64,000 nucleotides of DNA from JAAZBW01 sp035647855 (GTDB lineage: Bacteria; Actinomycetota; Actinomycetes; Actinomycetales; Actinomycetaceae), in NCBI GenBank assembly GCA_035647855.1, contig DASRMP010000063.1, forward strand, positions 1 to 64,000, in the 5' to 3' direction. Within the stretch, counting starts at the first letter, position 1. Every line of letters starts with the position of its first letter. A program made the position numbers and the translations under genes. Of this stretch, positions 1 through 9,007 are shown in pieces. The notes beneath the pieces were generated by a model. It searched no databases, was not told the origin of the DNA, and worked only from the letters and a program-made list of their open reading frames with translations.

Positions 1-87
1 GCACAGCGGGGGCGGCGGAGGCGGCGGGGCCACTCAGCGGCGCGTCAGAATGGTTTTCTGCCTCTCCGAAGAGTGAGGTCCCTCGAT

Positions 88-972
88 TCAACTGTCGCTG
101 ACGAGGGCATCCAGCCGTGCCAGGATTTGCTCGATGATTCCGCTCGGGGCGGCGTTGCGCCACGCAACGACGAGGTCCATCGTGGGCGAGGCGTCCAGGG
201 GCACATACGCGACGCCGGGGATCTGCACGTGCGCAACACTGTCCGGCACCAAAGCCACGCCGAGGCCAGCCGCAACGAAAGAGATGAGGGTCGAGGTCTC
301 AGCGACTTCGGCGCGGACCCGCGGCGTGAAGCCCGCGACAATGAACGCATTCCGTCCCACTCCGGCGGTGGCTGAGGTGCCGCGCGGATAGCTGACGAAC
401 GATTCCTCGGAGACGTCCTCCAGCCGTGCGCTTTCGGCTCCCGCGAGCCGGTGATCCACGCCGACTGCGAGCACGAACGGCTCCGACCGCAACACGCGCG
501 AGCTGACTCCGGGCAGTTCCGGATGAACCCGGGCGAGGCCGATATCGAGGCGGCCGTCGTGCAGGGAGTCCCAAATCTCGGGCGAGAGCATCTCGCCCTT
601 CAGCTCAATCGTGAGTTTCGGCAGGTCCGCCTGGAGAGTGCGCGCGAGGCTCGGCATGAGTTCGTAGGTGGCGGATCCGATGAAGCCGAGTCGGACGCGG
701 CCCTCCTCGCCGGCGTGGATGCGCCGGGCTTCGTCGACGGCGGCGTCCACCGCCCGCAGCACCTCGGTGATGCGCTCGTAGAATCGCGCGCCGGCCGGCG
801 TCAGGTCCACGCGCCGCGTGGAGCGGACGAAGAGCTGGACGCCGAGGTCCTTCTCGAGAACCCGGATCTGCTGGGACAGTCCCGGCTGCGCCACATACAG
901 ACGCTCGGCCGCGCGTCCGAAGTGCCGTTCCTCGGCAACGGTGACGAAGTACTTGAGCCTCCGCAGGTCCAT
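88..972 (-). CDS. LysR-family transcriptional regulator
   Basis: DNA-binding regulator of about 294 residues, the usual LysR length. The N-terminus MDLRRLKYFVTVAEERHFGR leads into a winged helix-turn-helix (AAERLYVAQPGLSQQIRVLE) and is followed by a type 2 periplasmic-binding-like effector domain (around residues 90-290). The frame stays open a further 60 codons upstream, but the canonical LysR start is the ATG at 972, so I place the start there; no strong ribosome site is visible. The DUF1097 membrane gene lies just upstream on the same strand, separated by a strong hairpin, so the two are probably transcribed separately. The ligand and regulon cannot be inferred. Family assignment is secure from the N-terminal pattern. 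Confidence 0.9.
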   Translation of the reverse strand: MDLRRLKYFVTVAEERHFGRAAERLYVAQPGLSQQIRVLEKDLGVQLFVRSTRRVDLTPAGARFYERITEVLRAVDAAVDEARRIHAGEEGRVRLGFIGSATYELMPSLARTLQADLPKLTIELKGEMLSPEIWDSLHDGRLDIGLARVHPELPGVSSRVLRSEPFVLAVGVDHRLAGAESARLEDVSEESFVSYPRGTSATAGVGRNAFIVAGFTPRVRAEVAETSTLISFVAAGLGVALVPDSVAHVQIPGVAYVPLDASPTMDLVVAWRNAAPSGIIEQILARLDALVSDS

Positions 973-1008
973 ACCTGCAGCTTTGCACTCCGGCGGCGGA
1001 CGCGCAGT

Positions 1009-1048
1009 GCGCTTCGCCCGCCACGGAGGAGCGTGGCGGGCGAAGCGC
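1009..1048 (-). terminator. Perfect 17-bp hairpin between the DUF1097 and LysR genes
   Basis: Perfect inverted repeat with arm GCGCTTCGCCCGCCACG and a 6-nt loop, 37 bp past the stop of the minus-strand DUF1097 gene and 36 bp before the LysR start. No T-tract follows on either strand, so termination would rest on stem strength alone, as is common in high-GC actinomycetes. A regulatory role ahead of the LysR gene is the alternative. Confidence 0.55.
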
Positions 1049-1085
1049 TGAGGGGTGGATTCGGGCGCGGCGTGTCGCCGTTCCG

Positions 1086-1718
1086 TCAGGCCTGGCGCTG
1101 CAGCTCGGCGGGCGCTGACTTCGGTGCGCCACCGCCGCGTGCTGCCCGCCACTGCGGTCCGCCGGCGACGGCGTCGGCCGCCTTCCCGGACAATGTGACC
1201 ATGATGGCCGTCATGACAGCGCCGTACACGAAGAACGCAGCGATCGCGACGAATCCGCCGAGTGGGCCAATGGGCGCGGGAGCGCCGGGACCGTCACCGA
1301 TCTGGCCGAGGAACATCATGACCATGAGCGCCTCGACGAAACCGAGCAGCACGGCGGGAACCATGGCGAATGGCGTCTTGCCCAGAAGGAGTGGGTGCAC
1401 CGCCAAGATGAGGAAGACGACCGCGGTGATTCCCACCGCGAGCACGATCGGCGTGAGGGCGGGGTTCGAGGCGAGAATCGGGCCCGCAATCAGCGTGAAC
1501 AGGAATCCCCACACCACACCCGCGAGGAAGCTGAGGGTCAGCGGGATGAGGCCACCGAGGGGCAGGCGCATCGCGAAGAACATGATCGCGGGGACGATCA
1601 AGAACGGCGTGTACGGAGCGTACTGGGGGAACAGCATCTGGAAAGGCAGCAGCAGCACCGTGATCAGGACTGCTCCGAGAATCGCTTCGACGATCGTGGG
1701 CTTGACGACGTTCGGCAT
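1086..1718 (-). CDS. DUF1097-like integral membrane protein
   Basis: Small membrane protein of about 210 residues. It starts at the ATG at 1718 (MPNVVKPTIVEAILGAVLIT), preceded by an AGGAG ribosome site; the frame is open further upstream but without coding character. At least five hydrophobic segments are visible, for example AILGAVLITVLLLPFQMLF, PLTLSFLAGVVWGFLFTLIA, IVLAVGITAVVFLILAV and FVAIAAFFVYGAVMTAIMV. The C-terminal 25 residues are polar and alanine/glycine-rich. Topology and size fit DUF1097/inner-membrane YcdZ-like proteins, whose function is not established. The hairpin at 1009-1048 lies just downstream. Family call is by overall pattern, without an unmistakable motif. Confidence 0.6.
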   Translation of the reverse strand: MPNVVKPTIVEAILGAVLITVLLLPFQMLFPQYAPYTPFLIVPAIMFFAMRLPLGGLIPLTLSFLAGVVWGFLFTLIAGPILASNPALTPIVLAVGITAVVFLILAVHPLLLGKTPFAMVPAVLLGFVEALMVMMFLGQIGDGPGAPAPIGPLGGFVAIAAFFVYGAVMTAIMVTLSGKAADAVAGGPQWRAARGGGAPKSAPAELQRQA

Positions 1719-1889
1719 GGTTCTCCTGGGGTTCGCACCGGAGCGCGGGAGTCGGGTGGGCGCCGTAATGCCGCAAGCCTCCCGAGATACACGACCCTGT
1801 GATTTATTGGACCGGCAATTCATTTCCTGTTTGTGCCGGACTGGCACCGTCGATTCAAGTTATTGGCAGTGTTCGAATCCCGCAACAGC

Positions 1890-3197
1890 TCATTGATAAC
1901 CAGATTCTGGGATTGATAAGTGCGACCTTTTCGCGCAAAACGAACTGCACGCCTCCCGAACCACCGCAACCGCCGCCGCCCACTCGAGCCGCTCCTGCTC
2001 CAGGCGCACGTCTCCTTCGGCCCGGGCCGTCTCCAGCGCCGCCGACTCCTCCCCCGTCAGCAGCGGCAACTCGCCGCGGAACGGCTTGGGCTCCGGCACC
2101 CACAGGTCGCGGTGTGCGAGCAGCGTCGCCCGGTCCATCAGCACTGACTCCGCCGGCGCCAGGTGCGTCCGGATCTCGTTGAGAATCGCGAATCCGTGAG
2201 AATCGATGTCCCCCCAGTAGAGCAGGCGCGGGGCAGCAGCGAGCCATTCGATCTGCTTCAGCCGCGCGCCCGCGCCGTATCCGCTCCCGTGCACGACCAC
2301 CACGCCGTCGATCGGCGGCAGCGCCACCACCGTTTCGAGGTTCTCCACAACGAGGACCACGGCGGGCCGCACACGCACGCGCTTCCAGTCCGCGATCGGC
2401 GCGGTCACGTCCGAGATCCCGCCGGGTGCGAGCGCCGAATCGAGGAACCGCATCCGGATCACGGCGGGCACGGCGGCGAGCCCCAGGTCCGCCCGCCCGC
2501 TGAACGCCTTGTGCAGCGCAGTCACGAGGCCGCGGTGGCTACCGATCCACTTCGTGTCGACGCCGCGAATCGGCAACTGCCGCACATACAGGCCCGAATC
2601 CGGGTTCTCCCCGAGAAACGCCAGCACACCGAGCAGCCGCCCGAAATCCCCCTCCTCCAAACCGACGACGCTCCCCAGCGCCCGCCGCACCGCATCGCGT
2701 GCCGGGCCAGGGACTGCCCTCGCGCTCCCGCCGCCGGCGAGCGCCAGGAGTGCCGCCGCACGATCCACCGCGGTCCGCCATCGCGGGACCTGCCCCGTGA
2801 AGCGTGCAACCGCGATCGGGTCGCCGAGACGGAGCCGCGCCGGCAGGTCCTGCGTGCCGGCACTCGCCCACCGCCGCCGCTCCCACTGCACGCCCGCGCC
2901 GTGCGTGCGCCACTCGCGCACCCACGCCGCGACGCCGTCCGGGTCCGCGAGCGCGTCCGCCTCCGTGGGCGGGCGAAGCGTCAGTTCGAACGACGACGCC
3001 GCCGGGTCCCCGGCCGCCGGATCCCCGCCACCGTCCGCCCCGACCGCAGGTTCGCCCGACGCGCCCATTTCGCCCGACGCGCCCACTTCGCCCGAGGCGC
3101 CCGCTTCGGCCACCGCCCACTCGCGGTACCTGCGCTCGAACGCTTTCCGGGCCTCCGCCACAGCAGCGGCGCGGTTCACCATCCGCGCTCGGCTCAC
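1890..3197 (-). CDS. jetD: Wadjet type I nuclease subunit JetD
   Basis: JetD is the Toprim-fold nuclease of Wadjet, which nicks or cleaves small circular plasmids sensed by the JetABC SMC complex. The 435-residue product has a DUF3322-like N-terminal half and a DUF2220-like Toprim C-terminal half. Visible active-site elements are VVENLETVVALPP (Toprim glutamate), VVVVHGSGYGAG and LLYWGDIDSHGFAILNEIR (DxD followed by HGF). The GTG start overlaps the jetC stop as GTGA, so translation is coupled; an ATG lies five codons in. A short Ala/Gly tract (GEVGASGEMGASGE, residues 36-49) forms an imperfect repeat near the N-terminus. It is the last gene of the jetABCD operon. A complete catalytic core suggests an active enzyme. 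Confidence 0.88.
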   Translation of the reverse strand: MSRARMVNRAAAVAEARKAFERRYREWAVAEAGASGEVGASGEMGASGEPAVGADGGGDPAAGDPAASSFELTLRPPTEADALADPDGVAAWVREWRTHGAGVQWERRRWASAGTQDLPARLRLGDPIAVARFTGQVPRWRTAVDRAAALLALAGGGSARAVPGPARDAVRRALGSVVGLEEGDFGRLLGVLAFLGENPDSGLYVRQLPIRGVDTKWIGSHRGLVTALHKAFSGRADLGLAAVPAVIRMRFLDSALAPGGISDVTAPIADWKRVRVRPAVVLVVENLETVVALPPIDGVVVVHGSGYGAGARLKQIEWLAAAPRLLYWGDIDSHGFAILNEIRTHLAPAESVLMDRATLLAHRDLWVPEPKPFRGELPLLTGEESAALETARAEGDVRLEQERLEWAAAVAVVREACSSFCAKRSHLSIPESGYQ

Positions 3198-6100
3198 GGG
3201 AACAGCACTCCCTCCAGCTGTTCTTCGAACTGCGCGCGCTCAGCGGACTCATCGGGTCTCGGAGCACCAACTTCGGGCTCGGCACTCGCCGCCAGCTCCT
3301 CGATCGAGACCGCCGCCACCGTCGAAACCTGCAGGTCGCGGCACCGCGCGAGGCCGACTCCGCCCACGTACTCCTCCAGCACTTGGAGGAGCTTGAGCGG
3401 CGTAGCCAGGATCATGTGGAATCCGAACTCGCGGAAGATGTCCATCGCCATCCGGGTGAAGGTGGCGTCCGCCTTGTCGAAAGCCTCGTCGAGCACGATG
3501 GACCCGAAGGTCGGCACGTCGTCGCCGTCGTCGGTGAGTTGGTAGCGCAACGCGGCAGCGAGGCAGAAGATCACGAGTTTCTGCTTCTGGCCGCCGGAGA
3601 GTCCGGAGCCGGAGTCGTGCACGTTCGCCACGGCGCCTGCGCCGTCGATCTCCTCGGCAATGAAACTCATGTGCAGGCGCGTGTCGAGGCACAGCCGTTG
3701 CCAGGCGCGGTCCGCGGTCTCAGAGGAGGTCAGCCGCGCCATCAGCTCTCGCATGAGCTGGAACCGCGACTCCGCCGTCGCGTGATCCAGGCCCGAATAC
3801 GTGTCGGAGGCGATGGTGTTGAGGTCCGCGAGGAACTGCTTGGCGACGGCGGGCCTGCAGTCCACCGGCTTGATGCGCAGGTGGCGGCCCTCGTCGAAGA
3901 CGGAACGGAGCAGCGAGTCATTCACGGGGCCGATCCGTTCGCGAATCTCGTTCGGCGCGCGGCGGATCTCGTTCGCGAGCTGACCCACGTTCCGCCGCGA
4001 CTGGCTCTCGAGCAGATCGAAGAAGCGGCCCTCGAACTCGGGCAGCCGGTCCGCCACGAGCCGCGCGTGCACCTCGAGGAAACCTTCGACATCGTCCCCC
4101 GCGGGCGTCAGGTCCGCCGCGACGGCGGGCCAGCGCGACTGGAACTCCCGCGCGATCTCACCGATCTGGTGCTCCGCCTTCGCGAGATCGGACTGGGCGC
4201 GCTGCAGTTCGTGCGCCAGCCCGCGCGCCACCTCGACCGCGGCATCCCCGATCGACTCCACCGTCACCACCCGGTACCGGCGCGAGCGGGCAAACCGTTC
4301 CTCCAGCGCTTTCCGATGGGCCTCGCTGACCGCCTCGCGTGCCTCACCGAGGTCCGCGAGCACGGCCGCGTACCGTTCCACAGCGGCGTTCGCCGCGGCG
4401 CAATCGTTGTCGGTATCGCGCACGCGGCCCTGGGCGCGGACCAGTTCCTCGCCCGCTTTCTCGACGGCGTGCTGCGCCGCCCGTAGGCCGCCGTCGGCGG
4501 CGAGAAGCTCATCGAGGCGGGCGCGCGCCTGGGCGAGCGCCTTCTCGGCCGCCGCGACGTCGATATCGCCCCATTCGTACTCAGCGAGCCTGGCAAGGGC
4601 ACCGAGCCGCCGCTCTGCGTGACCGCGGCGGTCCTCGATCGTGCGAATCTGCTTCTGCAGCGTCTCCTCGCGATCCCGCACGGCCCGGATCTCGCCGAGA
4701 AGGAGTTCCATCTTGGCGGTGTTGTCGAAGCCGAGGACCCAGTGCTCTCTGTCATCGACCGCCCAGCGGTCGTCCTTCTCGTAGCGCCGACGGCCGCGTT
4801 TGACCTGGCCGGCGAGGGTCACGCCGCGTTCCAGATCGCGCAGGGCGTCCGGATTGTTCACACATGCGTAGTCGTAGGATTCGGCCAGTTTCCAGTGCAG
4901 CCACTCCGCCATGGGCCCGGCGGCAACATCCACGCGGTTCACCACGGAGGCGGCACTCCCCGGCCGCCGCGGGCTCGAGACCTGCCGCGGCACGATCTCC
5001 ATGACGAGCCGCGTGCCCAGGTGGAGCGAGTCCACCGCCCGCACCACCGCCTCGCGATGCGAGTCAGACACCAGCAGCACCCGGGACAGCGGCCGAAGCA
5101 CCCGCTCGATAGCGCCGCTCCACTCCGCGTACTCGCTGCGGACCTGCAGGAGTTCCCCGGCAAACGGCAGCGCGGAAACCGGTACGCCGCTGCGTTCGCT
5201 CACCGCCTGGCGCGCCAGCAGTAGACGGCGATCCATGTTGGAACGGTTGCCGCGAAGTGCCTCCGCCTGCTCCCGCACGTGGTCCTTCCGGCGTTTCGCC
5301 TCGTGCAATTCGCCTCGCAGCGCGTCCAGGGAGTCACGCTCAACGGCCAGCGCACGCTCGCGCGCCTCGGCCTCCCGGCGGCCCGTCGCAAGGAGCTCCG
5401 CCAACTCGGCCGCAGAGCGCGGCATCTCAATCGCGACCTCGTCCAAGTCCAGCGCGACCCGTGCCCGCGTCCCCTTGCGCGCCGCCACCCGGTCCATTTG
5501 CGCCGAGACCGCGGCCTCCTGAAGCTGCATGGCGCTTCCGCCCTTCTCCATCACGGAGATCCGGGCCTGGTCGAGCGCGGCGCCGGCGCCGCGAACCTGC
5601 TCCTCCGCAGCGGCCCGCCGCTGCTCGGCGTCCCGCAGGGCTACCTCGGCCTGGTCGTGGGCCTGGCGGGCGAGACTGCGCTTCCAGTCCGTGGTGAACG
5701 GTCCAAGTGCGTCCTGCAACTCCGCAGCCAAATCAGCAGCCTGCGCGTGCTGCGCGCGGGCACCGGCGAGCGGCACCAACTGTGCGAGGTGGGCGATCTG
5801 CTCCCGGGCCTCAACCACCTGCCGGTGCGCCTCCGAGAGATCGCCGAACTGCTCCACGGCCGCCTCCACCAGCCGCGACGTCTTGGGCTCATCGAGCATG
5901 TACGTGCGGAACAGCTCGTCCAGACTGCCGAGGTTCTTCGCCGACTGCGTCCGGTGCAGGAGCAGCAGCGCATTCTGCCCCGCGATCCCGAGCAGCCGGC
6001 AGAACCGCGTGGCGAACCCCGAGTGCTTCGGGAACACCTGCGCGTTCGGCCACTCCTTCTTCAGCCGGCGCACCTCGAGCCCGTTGCGCGCGTAGTCCTC

Positions 6101-6622
6101 CAGGTCCAGCAGGCCGACCGGCTCTCGGAAGATCGCGCTGACCTCGGAGACCTCGGCCGGAAGCGACGCGCCGCGGCGCAAATGGAACAGCTTCACGAGA
6201 CTGATCGGCGGATCCCCGGAGCCGTCCCCGTAGCTGAGCTGGATGCCGCTCCACGTGGCGCCGGTGCGGAGGAAGTCGCTGGTCACCTCGCCGGTCTCCT
6301 CGTCCGGGTGCCGCCGCCACGCGCCGCGGATGTATGTGACGTGGGATCGATCCCGCCCGCTCGTGCCGTCCCCCGCGGCCGCGTTGAAACGGAGCTTGCC
6401 GCGCGGCGTGAGGACGGCGGAGATCGCATCCACCACCGACGACTTCCCCGAACCCGAGTGCCCCGTCAGCAGGTATCCCTTGCGCGCGACGTCGATCACG
6501 TGGTGGTCGCTGAACGTGCCCCAGTTGACCAGTTCGATGCGCTCGAGCCGCCACTGCCCGGGCTGGATCGCCGTTGTCCCCATCGCCGCGGTCATCGCCG
6601 CCGTCGAAGTCCTCGCGCTCAT
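3194..6622 (-). CDS. jetC: Wadjet type I SMC-like ATPase JetC
   Basis: SMC/MukB-like motor of the Wadjet anti-plasmid complex, 1142 residues. The Walker A motif GHSGSGKSS is at residues 54-62 after an N-terminal head segment (LERIELVNWGTFSDHHVIDV). Long charged coiled-coil stretches fill about residues 250-850. The C-terminal head carries the ABC signature LSGGQKQKLVIFCLAAALRY and the Walker B/D-loop IVLDEAFDKADATF. The ATG overlaps the jetB stop (ATGA) and has a GGGGAGG ribosome site. In the family, JetC dimers with the kleisin JetA and the KITE-type JetB extrude DNA loops and recruit JetD on small circles. All catalytic motifs are intact. Confidence 0.93.
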   Translation of the reverse strand: MSARTSTAAMTAAMGTTAIQPGQWRLERIELVNWGTFSDHHVIDVARKGYLLTGHSGSGKSSVVDAISAVLTPRGKLRFNAAAGDGTSGRDRSHVTYIRGAWRRHPDEETGEVTSDFLRTGATWSGIQLSYGDGSGDPPISLVKLFHLRRGASLPAEVSEVSAIFREPVGLLDLEDYARNGLEVRRLKKEWPNAQVFPKHSGFATRFCRLLGIAGQNALLLLHRTQSAKNLGSLDELFRTYMLDEPKTSRLVEAAVEQFGDLSEAHRQVVEAREQIAHLAQLVPLAGARAQHAQAADLAAELQDALGPFTTDWKRSLARQAHDQAEVALRDAEQRRAAAEEQVRGAGAALDQARISVMEKGGSAMQLQEAAVSAQMDRVAARKGTRARVALDLDEVAIEMPRSAAELAELLATGRREAEARERALAVERDSLDALRGELHEAKRRKDHVREQAEALRGNRSNMDRRLLLARQAVSERSGVPVSALPFAGELLQVRSEYAEWSGAIERVLRPLSRVLLVSDSHREAVVRAVDSLHLGTRLVMEIVPRQVSSPRRPGSAASVVNRVDVAAGPMAEWLHWKLAESYDYACVNNPDALRDLERGVTLAGQVKRGRRRYEKDDRWAVDDREHWVLGFDNTAKMELLLGEIRAVRDREETLQKQIRTIEDRRGHAERRLGALARLAEYEWGDIDVAAAEKALAQARARLDELLAADGGLRAAQHAVEKAGEELVRAQGRVRDTDNDCAAANAAVERYAAVLADLGEAREAVSEAHRKALEERFARSRRYRVVTVESIGDAAVEVARGLAHELQRAQSDLAKAEHQIGEIAREFQSRWPAVAADLTPAGDDVEGFLEVHARLVADRLPEFEGRFFDLLESQSRRNVGQLANEIRRAPNEIRERIGPVNDSLLRSVFDEGRHLRIKPVDCRPAVAKQFLADLNTIASDTYSGLDHATAESRFQLMRELMARLTSSETADRAWQRLCLDTRLHMSFIAEEIDGAGAVANVHDSGSGLSGGQKQKLVIFCLAAALRYQLTDDGDDVPTFGSIVLDEAFDKADATFTRMAMDIFREFGFHMILATPLKLLQVLEEYVGGVGLARCRDLQVSTVAAVSIEELAASAEPEVGAPRPDESAERAQFEEQLEGVLFP

Positions 6623-7365
6623 TCGTCCTCCCCATCGCCGCCGTCGTCCCGGTCGTCCCGGTTGTCCCCGTCGTCCCGGTCGCCGCCGTCGTTCCCGTCG
6701 TCCCGGTTGTCCCCGTCGTCCCGGTCGCCGCCGTCGTTCCCCGACGACGACGCCGCTGCCGCACCCGCCCGGGAGGCGCCGTCGCCCTCGGCGATCCGGC
6801 GGAACTCCTCATGAATCGAGGCGACCTCCTGCGCCCCGAGCACGAGGCGGAGGATCGGCGAGATCTCGAATCGCCCCTCGGTTGAGGTGCGGGCCAGTAT
6901 GCCGTATCTCTCGAGCTTCGTGATTGTGGCACTCACGCGCTTGCCGAACAGTGCAGGATCGCCGCGATCCTTGCCGTGATAGACGGCGAGCTGGTCACCG
7001 AGTTCGTCCGAGCCCACGATCACGCGCTCTCCCGGTGCCACCCGCAGCAGCAATTGGCGGAGATGAAGGAGGGCGGCGGTGTCGAGGAAGGTGAGCGGCA
7101 CGGTCCGCACCACCTGTGGGGTTTCGAGTTCCGCCGTCGTGACATTGCGGACGAAGGCGATCTCGGCCTCCCTGTCCACCACGAGATCGAGGAACATATC
7201 GGCGAGGCGCGAGCGGATCCCGGCCTCGTCGTTGAGGAGGGCCGCCCACAGCCGGCCGTGCCGCTGGGCGCTCAGGTGAGGCCCGCGAATCAGCTGAACG
7301 AGCGCGCGCCGCGACGGCTCGAGCAGCGTCCCGGCGTCCCCGGTCCACAGCGGCAGCTCAGACAT
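6619..7365 (-). CDS. jetB: Wadjet type I subunit JetB (DUF4194)
   Basis: KITE-like winged-helix subunit (DUF4194) that bridges kleisin JetA and the JetC heads. I start at the ATG at 7365 (MSELPLWTGDAGTLLEPSRR), which sits about ten bases from a GGGAGG ribosome site; a GTG three codons upstream is too close to it. The globular part ends near residue 190 (PILRLVLGAQEVASIHEEFR). The remaining tail is extremely acidic and built from two exact copies of a 15-residue unit, GNDGGDRDDGDNRDD, then RDDGGDGEDE. This tail is not a usual part of DUF4194 as I know it and may be disordered or bind a basic surface. The gene overlaps jetC by 4 nt. Confidence 0.88.
   Translation of the reverse strand: MSELPLWTGDAGTLLEPSRRALVQLIRGPHLSAQRHGRLWAALLNDEAGIRSRLADMFLDLVVDREAEIAFVRNVTTAELETPQVVRTVPLTFLDTAALLHLRQLLLRVAPGERVIVGSDELGDQLAVYHGKDRGDPALFGKRVSATITKLERYGILARTSTEGRFEISPILRLVLGAQEVASIHEEFRRIAEGDGASRAGAAAASSSGNDGGDRDDGDNRDDGNDGGDRDDGDNRDDRDDGGDGEDE
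6652..6741 (-). repeat. Two 45-bp tandem repeats in the jetB tail
   Basis: Two in-frame copies of a 45-bp unit encode GNDGGDRDDGDNRDD twice. A third, shortened remnant follows toward the stop codon. Such repeats change copy number easily by slippage, so tail length may differ between strains. Confidence 0.85.
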
Positions 7366-7479
7366 GCGGCTCACCCCTCCCGTTCCCGCTCACGGGGGCC
7401 TCCCATTCGCGTTCATTCGATCTGGCACCTCCACTCCTTCGCCATCTCATCCGATCGGCACCTCCGCTCCTTCGCCATC

Positions 7480-8958
7480 TCATCCGATCGGCACCTTGAA
7501 GAGGTAGTGCGGCACGGTCCCCACCTGCGCGATCCCGCCGCGGGAAACCCACTGGACCGTCTCGGCGGAGGCCAGCTCGCTGGCGTACTCCTCCGCCAGG
7601 ATCAGCAGCCCGACCACGCTCGCCAGCCCCTGAGTTGCCGGCCTCCGATCGAGGATGTCCCCGATGGTGGCGGCCCCGATCTCCGTCACCACCTCGGAGA
7701 CGTTGCGCCGCAGCTCAGTCATGTCGATGTCCGACTCGCGAGCGAGCGCGCGGATGTCAGCTATATCGACGGCGTCCGGCACCGCGGTCGTGACGTCCGC
7801 CTGCGTCTCGTTATCGGCGGGGTTGTGGAGGCGGAGCGCGGAGATGGAGGTCAGCTGGACGGAGGTGAGATCGAGGGTGTGCTCGAGGCGGGTAGTGGGG
7901 CTGAGCCGCTCCGCGAGCGTGAGCATCGTGGCCATGACCTCGCGCACGGTGGCGTTGAGCTGGCGATCCTCTTGGAACTCGTGGCTCTGCACGAAGCGGC
8001 GCAGACTCCTCGTGAAAGAGGTCATGACGTCATGGATTTCGGTGCTCTGGTCCTGCATGCCGGGGATGAGGCGGCGGAGCTGGCGCAGCTGCGCGCGCGA
8101 GAGACTCGCGGTGAAATCGCGCTGCAAGAGCGCCGCGACGTCCCCGTCCACCTGGCTCGCCTGCTCCGAATCGAGAATGAGGGAGTAGAAGCCGTTGAAA
8201 CTACGGCCCGCCTCGGAATCGGCGATGTGGTCCATGCCACGGAACACCTCTTCCAGCACGGTGCCGCGGGCCTCGGGTTCGTGGATGAGCCGTTCGCGGA
8301 GCGAGCGGTTGAGTTCCTCAAGTTCGGCGCGGACCCGCGCGAAGTCCGCAGGGAGTTCGGCCGCGATTCCGAGGATGTCATCCGCGCGTTCCGCCGCGCG
8401 CTGCGTGGACAGCACCTCCACATCTCCCGCCTCGACCCGCTCGATCTCTTCCAGGCGTGCACGCTGCTCCGAAAGCGCCGCGAGCCGCGACGCCACGTCC
8501 GAATCCGTCTCGACCGCGAGTTCATGCAGTTGGCGCAGGATCGTTGCGAGCCTCGACTCGGTCACGACGGCGCGCGGCGCCGTCACCTGCTCGAGGAACC
8601 TGATCGCGGTGAGGGCGCCGTCCGAGAGTTCGTAAGTCTCCTCGCGTGCCTCCTCCGCAGCCCGGCGGACGAGGAAGCCGGCGCGCACCCACTCGGCGCA
8701 GTAGCCGCGGGCGGTGAGGGGGAGTTCGAAGCCGCGATCGCGGAGATCTTCAAGATCGGCGTCCATGCCCTCGAACAGCACAGGAGCAGCCACGCGCTTC
8801 TCCGCGCCGCCGAGGTGCGCGTGCAGGAGCGCGGCGATGGCCGGCGCGTTCTGCGCACGCAGCAGGCGTAGCGCCGCGCTCTCTGCGAGCGCGCGCTGCG
8901 TAGCGAGCGCGACGGTCACCGTGGACATGGCGTCGAGAGTACCTGGGACCACTGACAT
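7480..8958 (-). CDS. jetA: Wadjet type I kleisin-like subunit JetA (DUF3375)
   Basis: Kleisin-like scaffold (DUF3375) of the Wadjet complex, about 492 residues. Two starts are possible: ATG 8958 (MSVVPGTLDAMSTVTVALAT), with a GGAGG site ten bases upstream, or ATG 8928 inside it with poor ribosome signal; I take 8958. The family pattern is seen in LRLLRAQNAPAIAALLHAHL at the N-terminus, the helical middle (RDFTASLSRAQLRQLRRLIP) and the C-terminal EEYASELASAETVQWVSRGG. The open frame continues into the upstream repeat module, but that part is repeat translation. It is the first gene of jetABCD, with 114 bp to jetB. The first repeat unit of the 9.0-kb module begins 50 bp upstream, so that module may overlap the operon promoter. 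Confidence 0.88.
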   Translation of the reverse strand: MSVVPGTLDAMSTVTVALATQRALAESAALRLLRAQNAPAIAALLHAHLGGAEKRVAAPVLFEGMDADLEDLRDRGFELPLTARGYCAEWVRAGFLVRRAAEEAREETYELSDGALTAIRFLEQVTAPRAVVTESRLATILRQLHELAVETDSDVASRLAALSEQRARLEEIERVEAGDVEVLSTQRAAERADDILGIAAELPADFARVRAELEELNRSLRERLIHEPEARGTVLEEVFRGMDHIADSEAGRSFNGFYSLILDSEQASQVDGDVAALLQRDFTASLSRAQLRQLRRLIPGMQDQSTEIHDVMTSFTRSLRRFVQSHEFQEDRQLNATVREVMATMLTLAERLSPTTRLEHTLDLTSVQLTSISALRLHNPADNETQADVTTAVPDAVDIADIRALARESDIDMTELRRNVSEVVTEIGAATIGDILDRRPATQGLASVVGLLILAEEYASELASAETVQWVSRGGIAQVGTVPHYLFKVPIG

Positions 8959-9007
8959 CAACGCCCCGCCTCCAGAGTCCGGCCCGAGAGCCCAGACCGC
9001 CTCCGCA

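Noticed and set aside
3300..6800. Long open frames on the plus strand opposite jetC (up to 560 residues)
   Set aside because: Arg/His/Ala-rich shadow frames of a high-GC gene; JetC motifs define the true strand.
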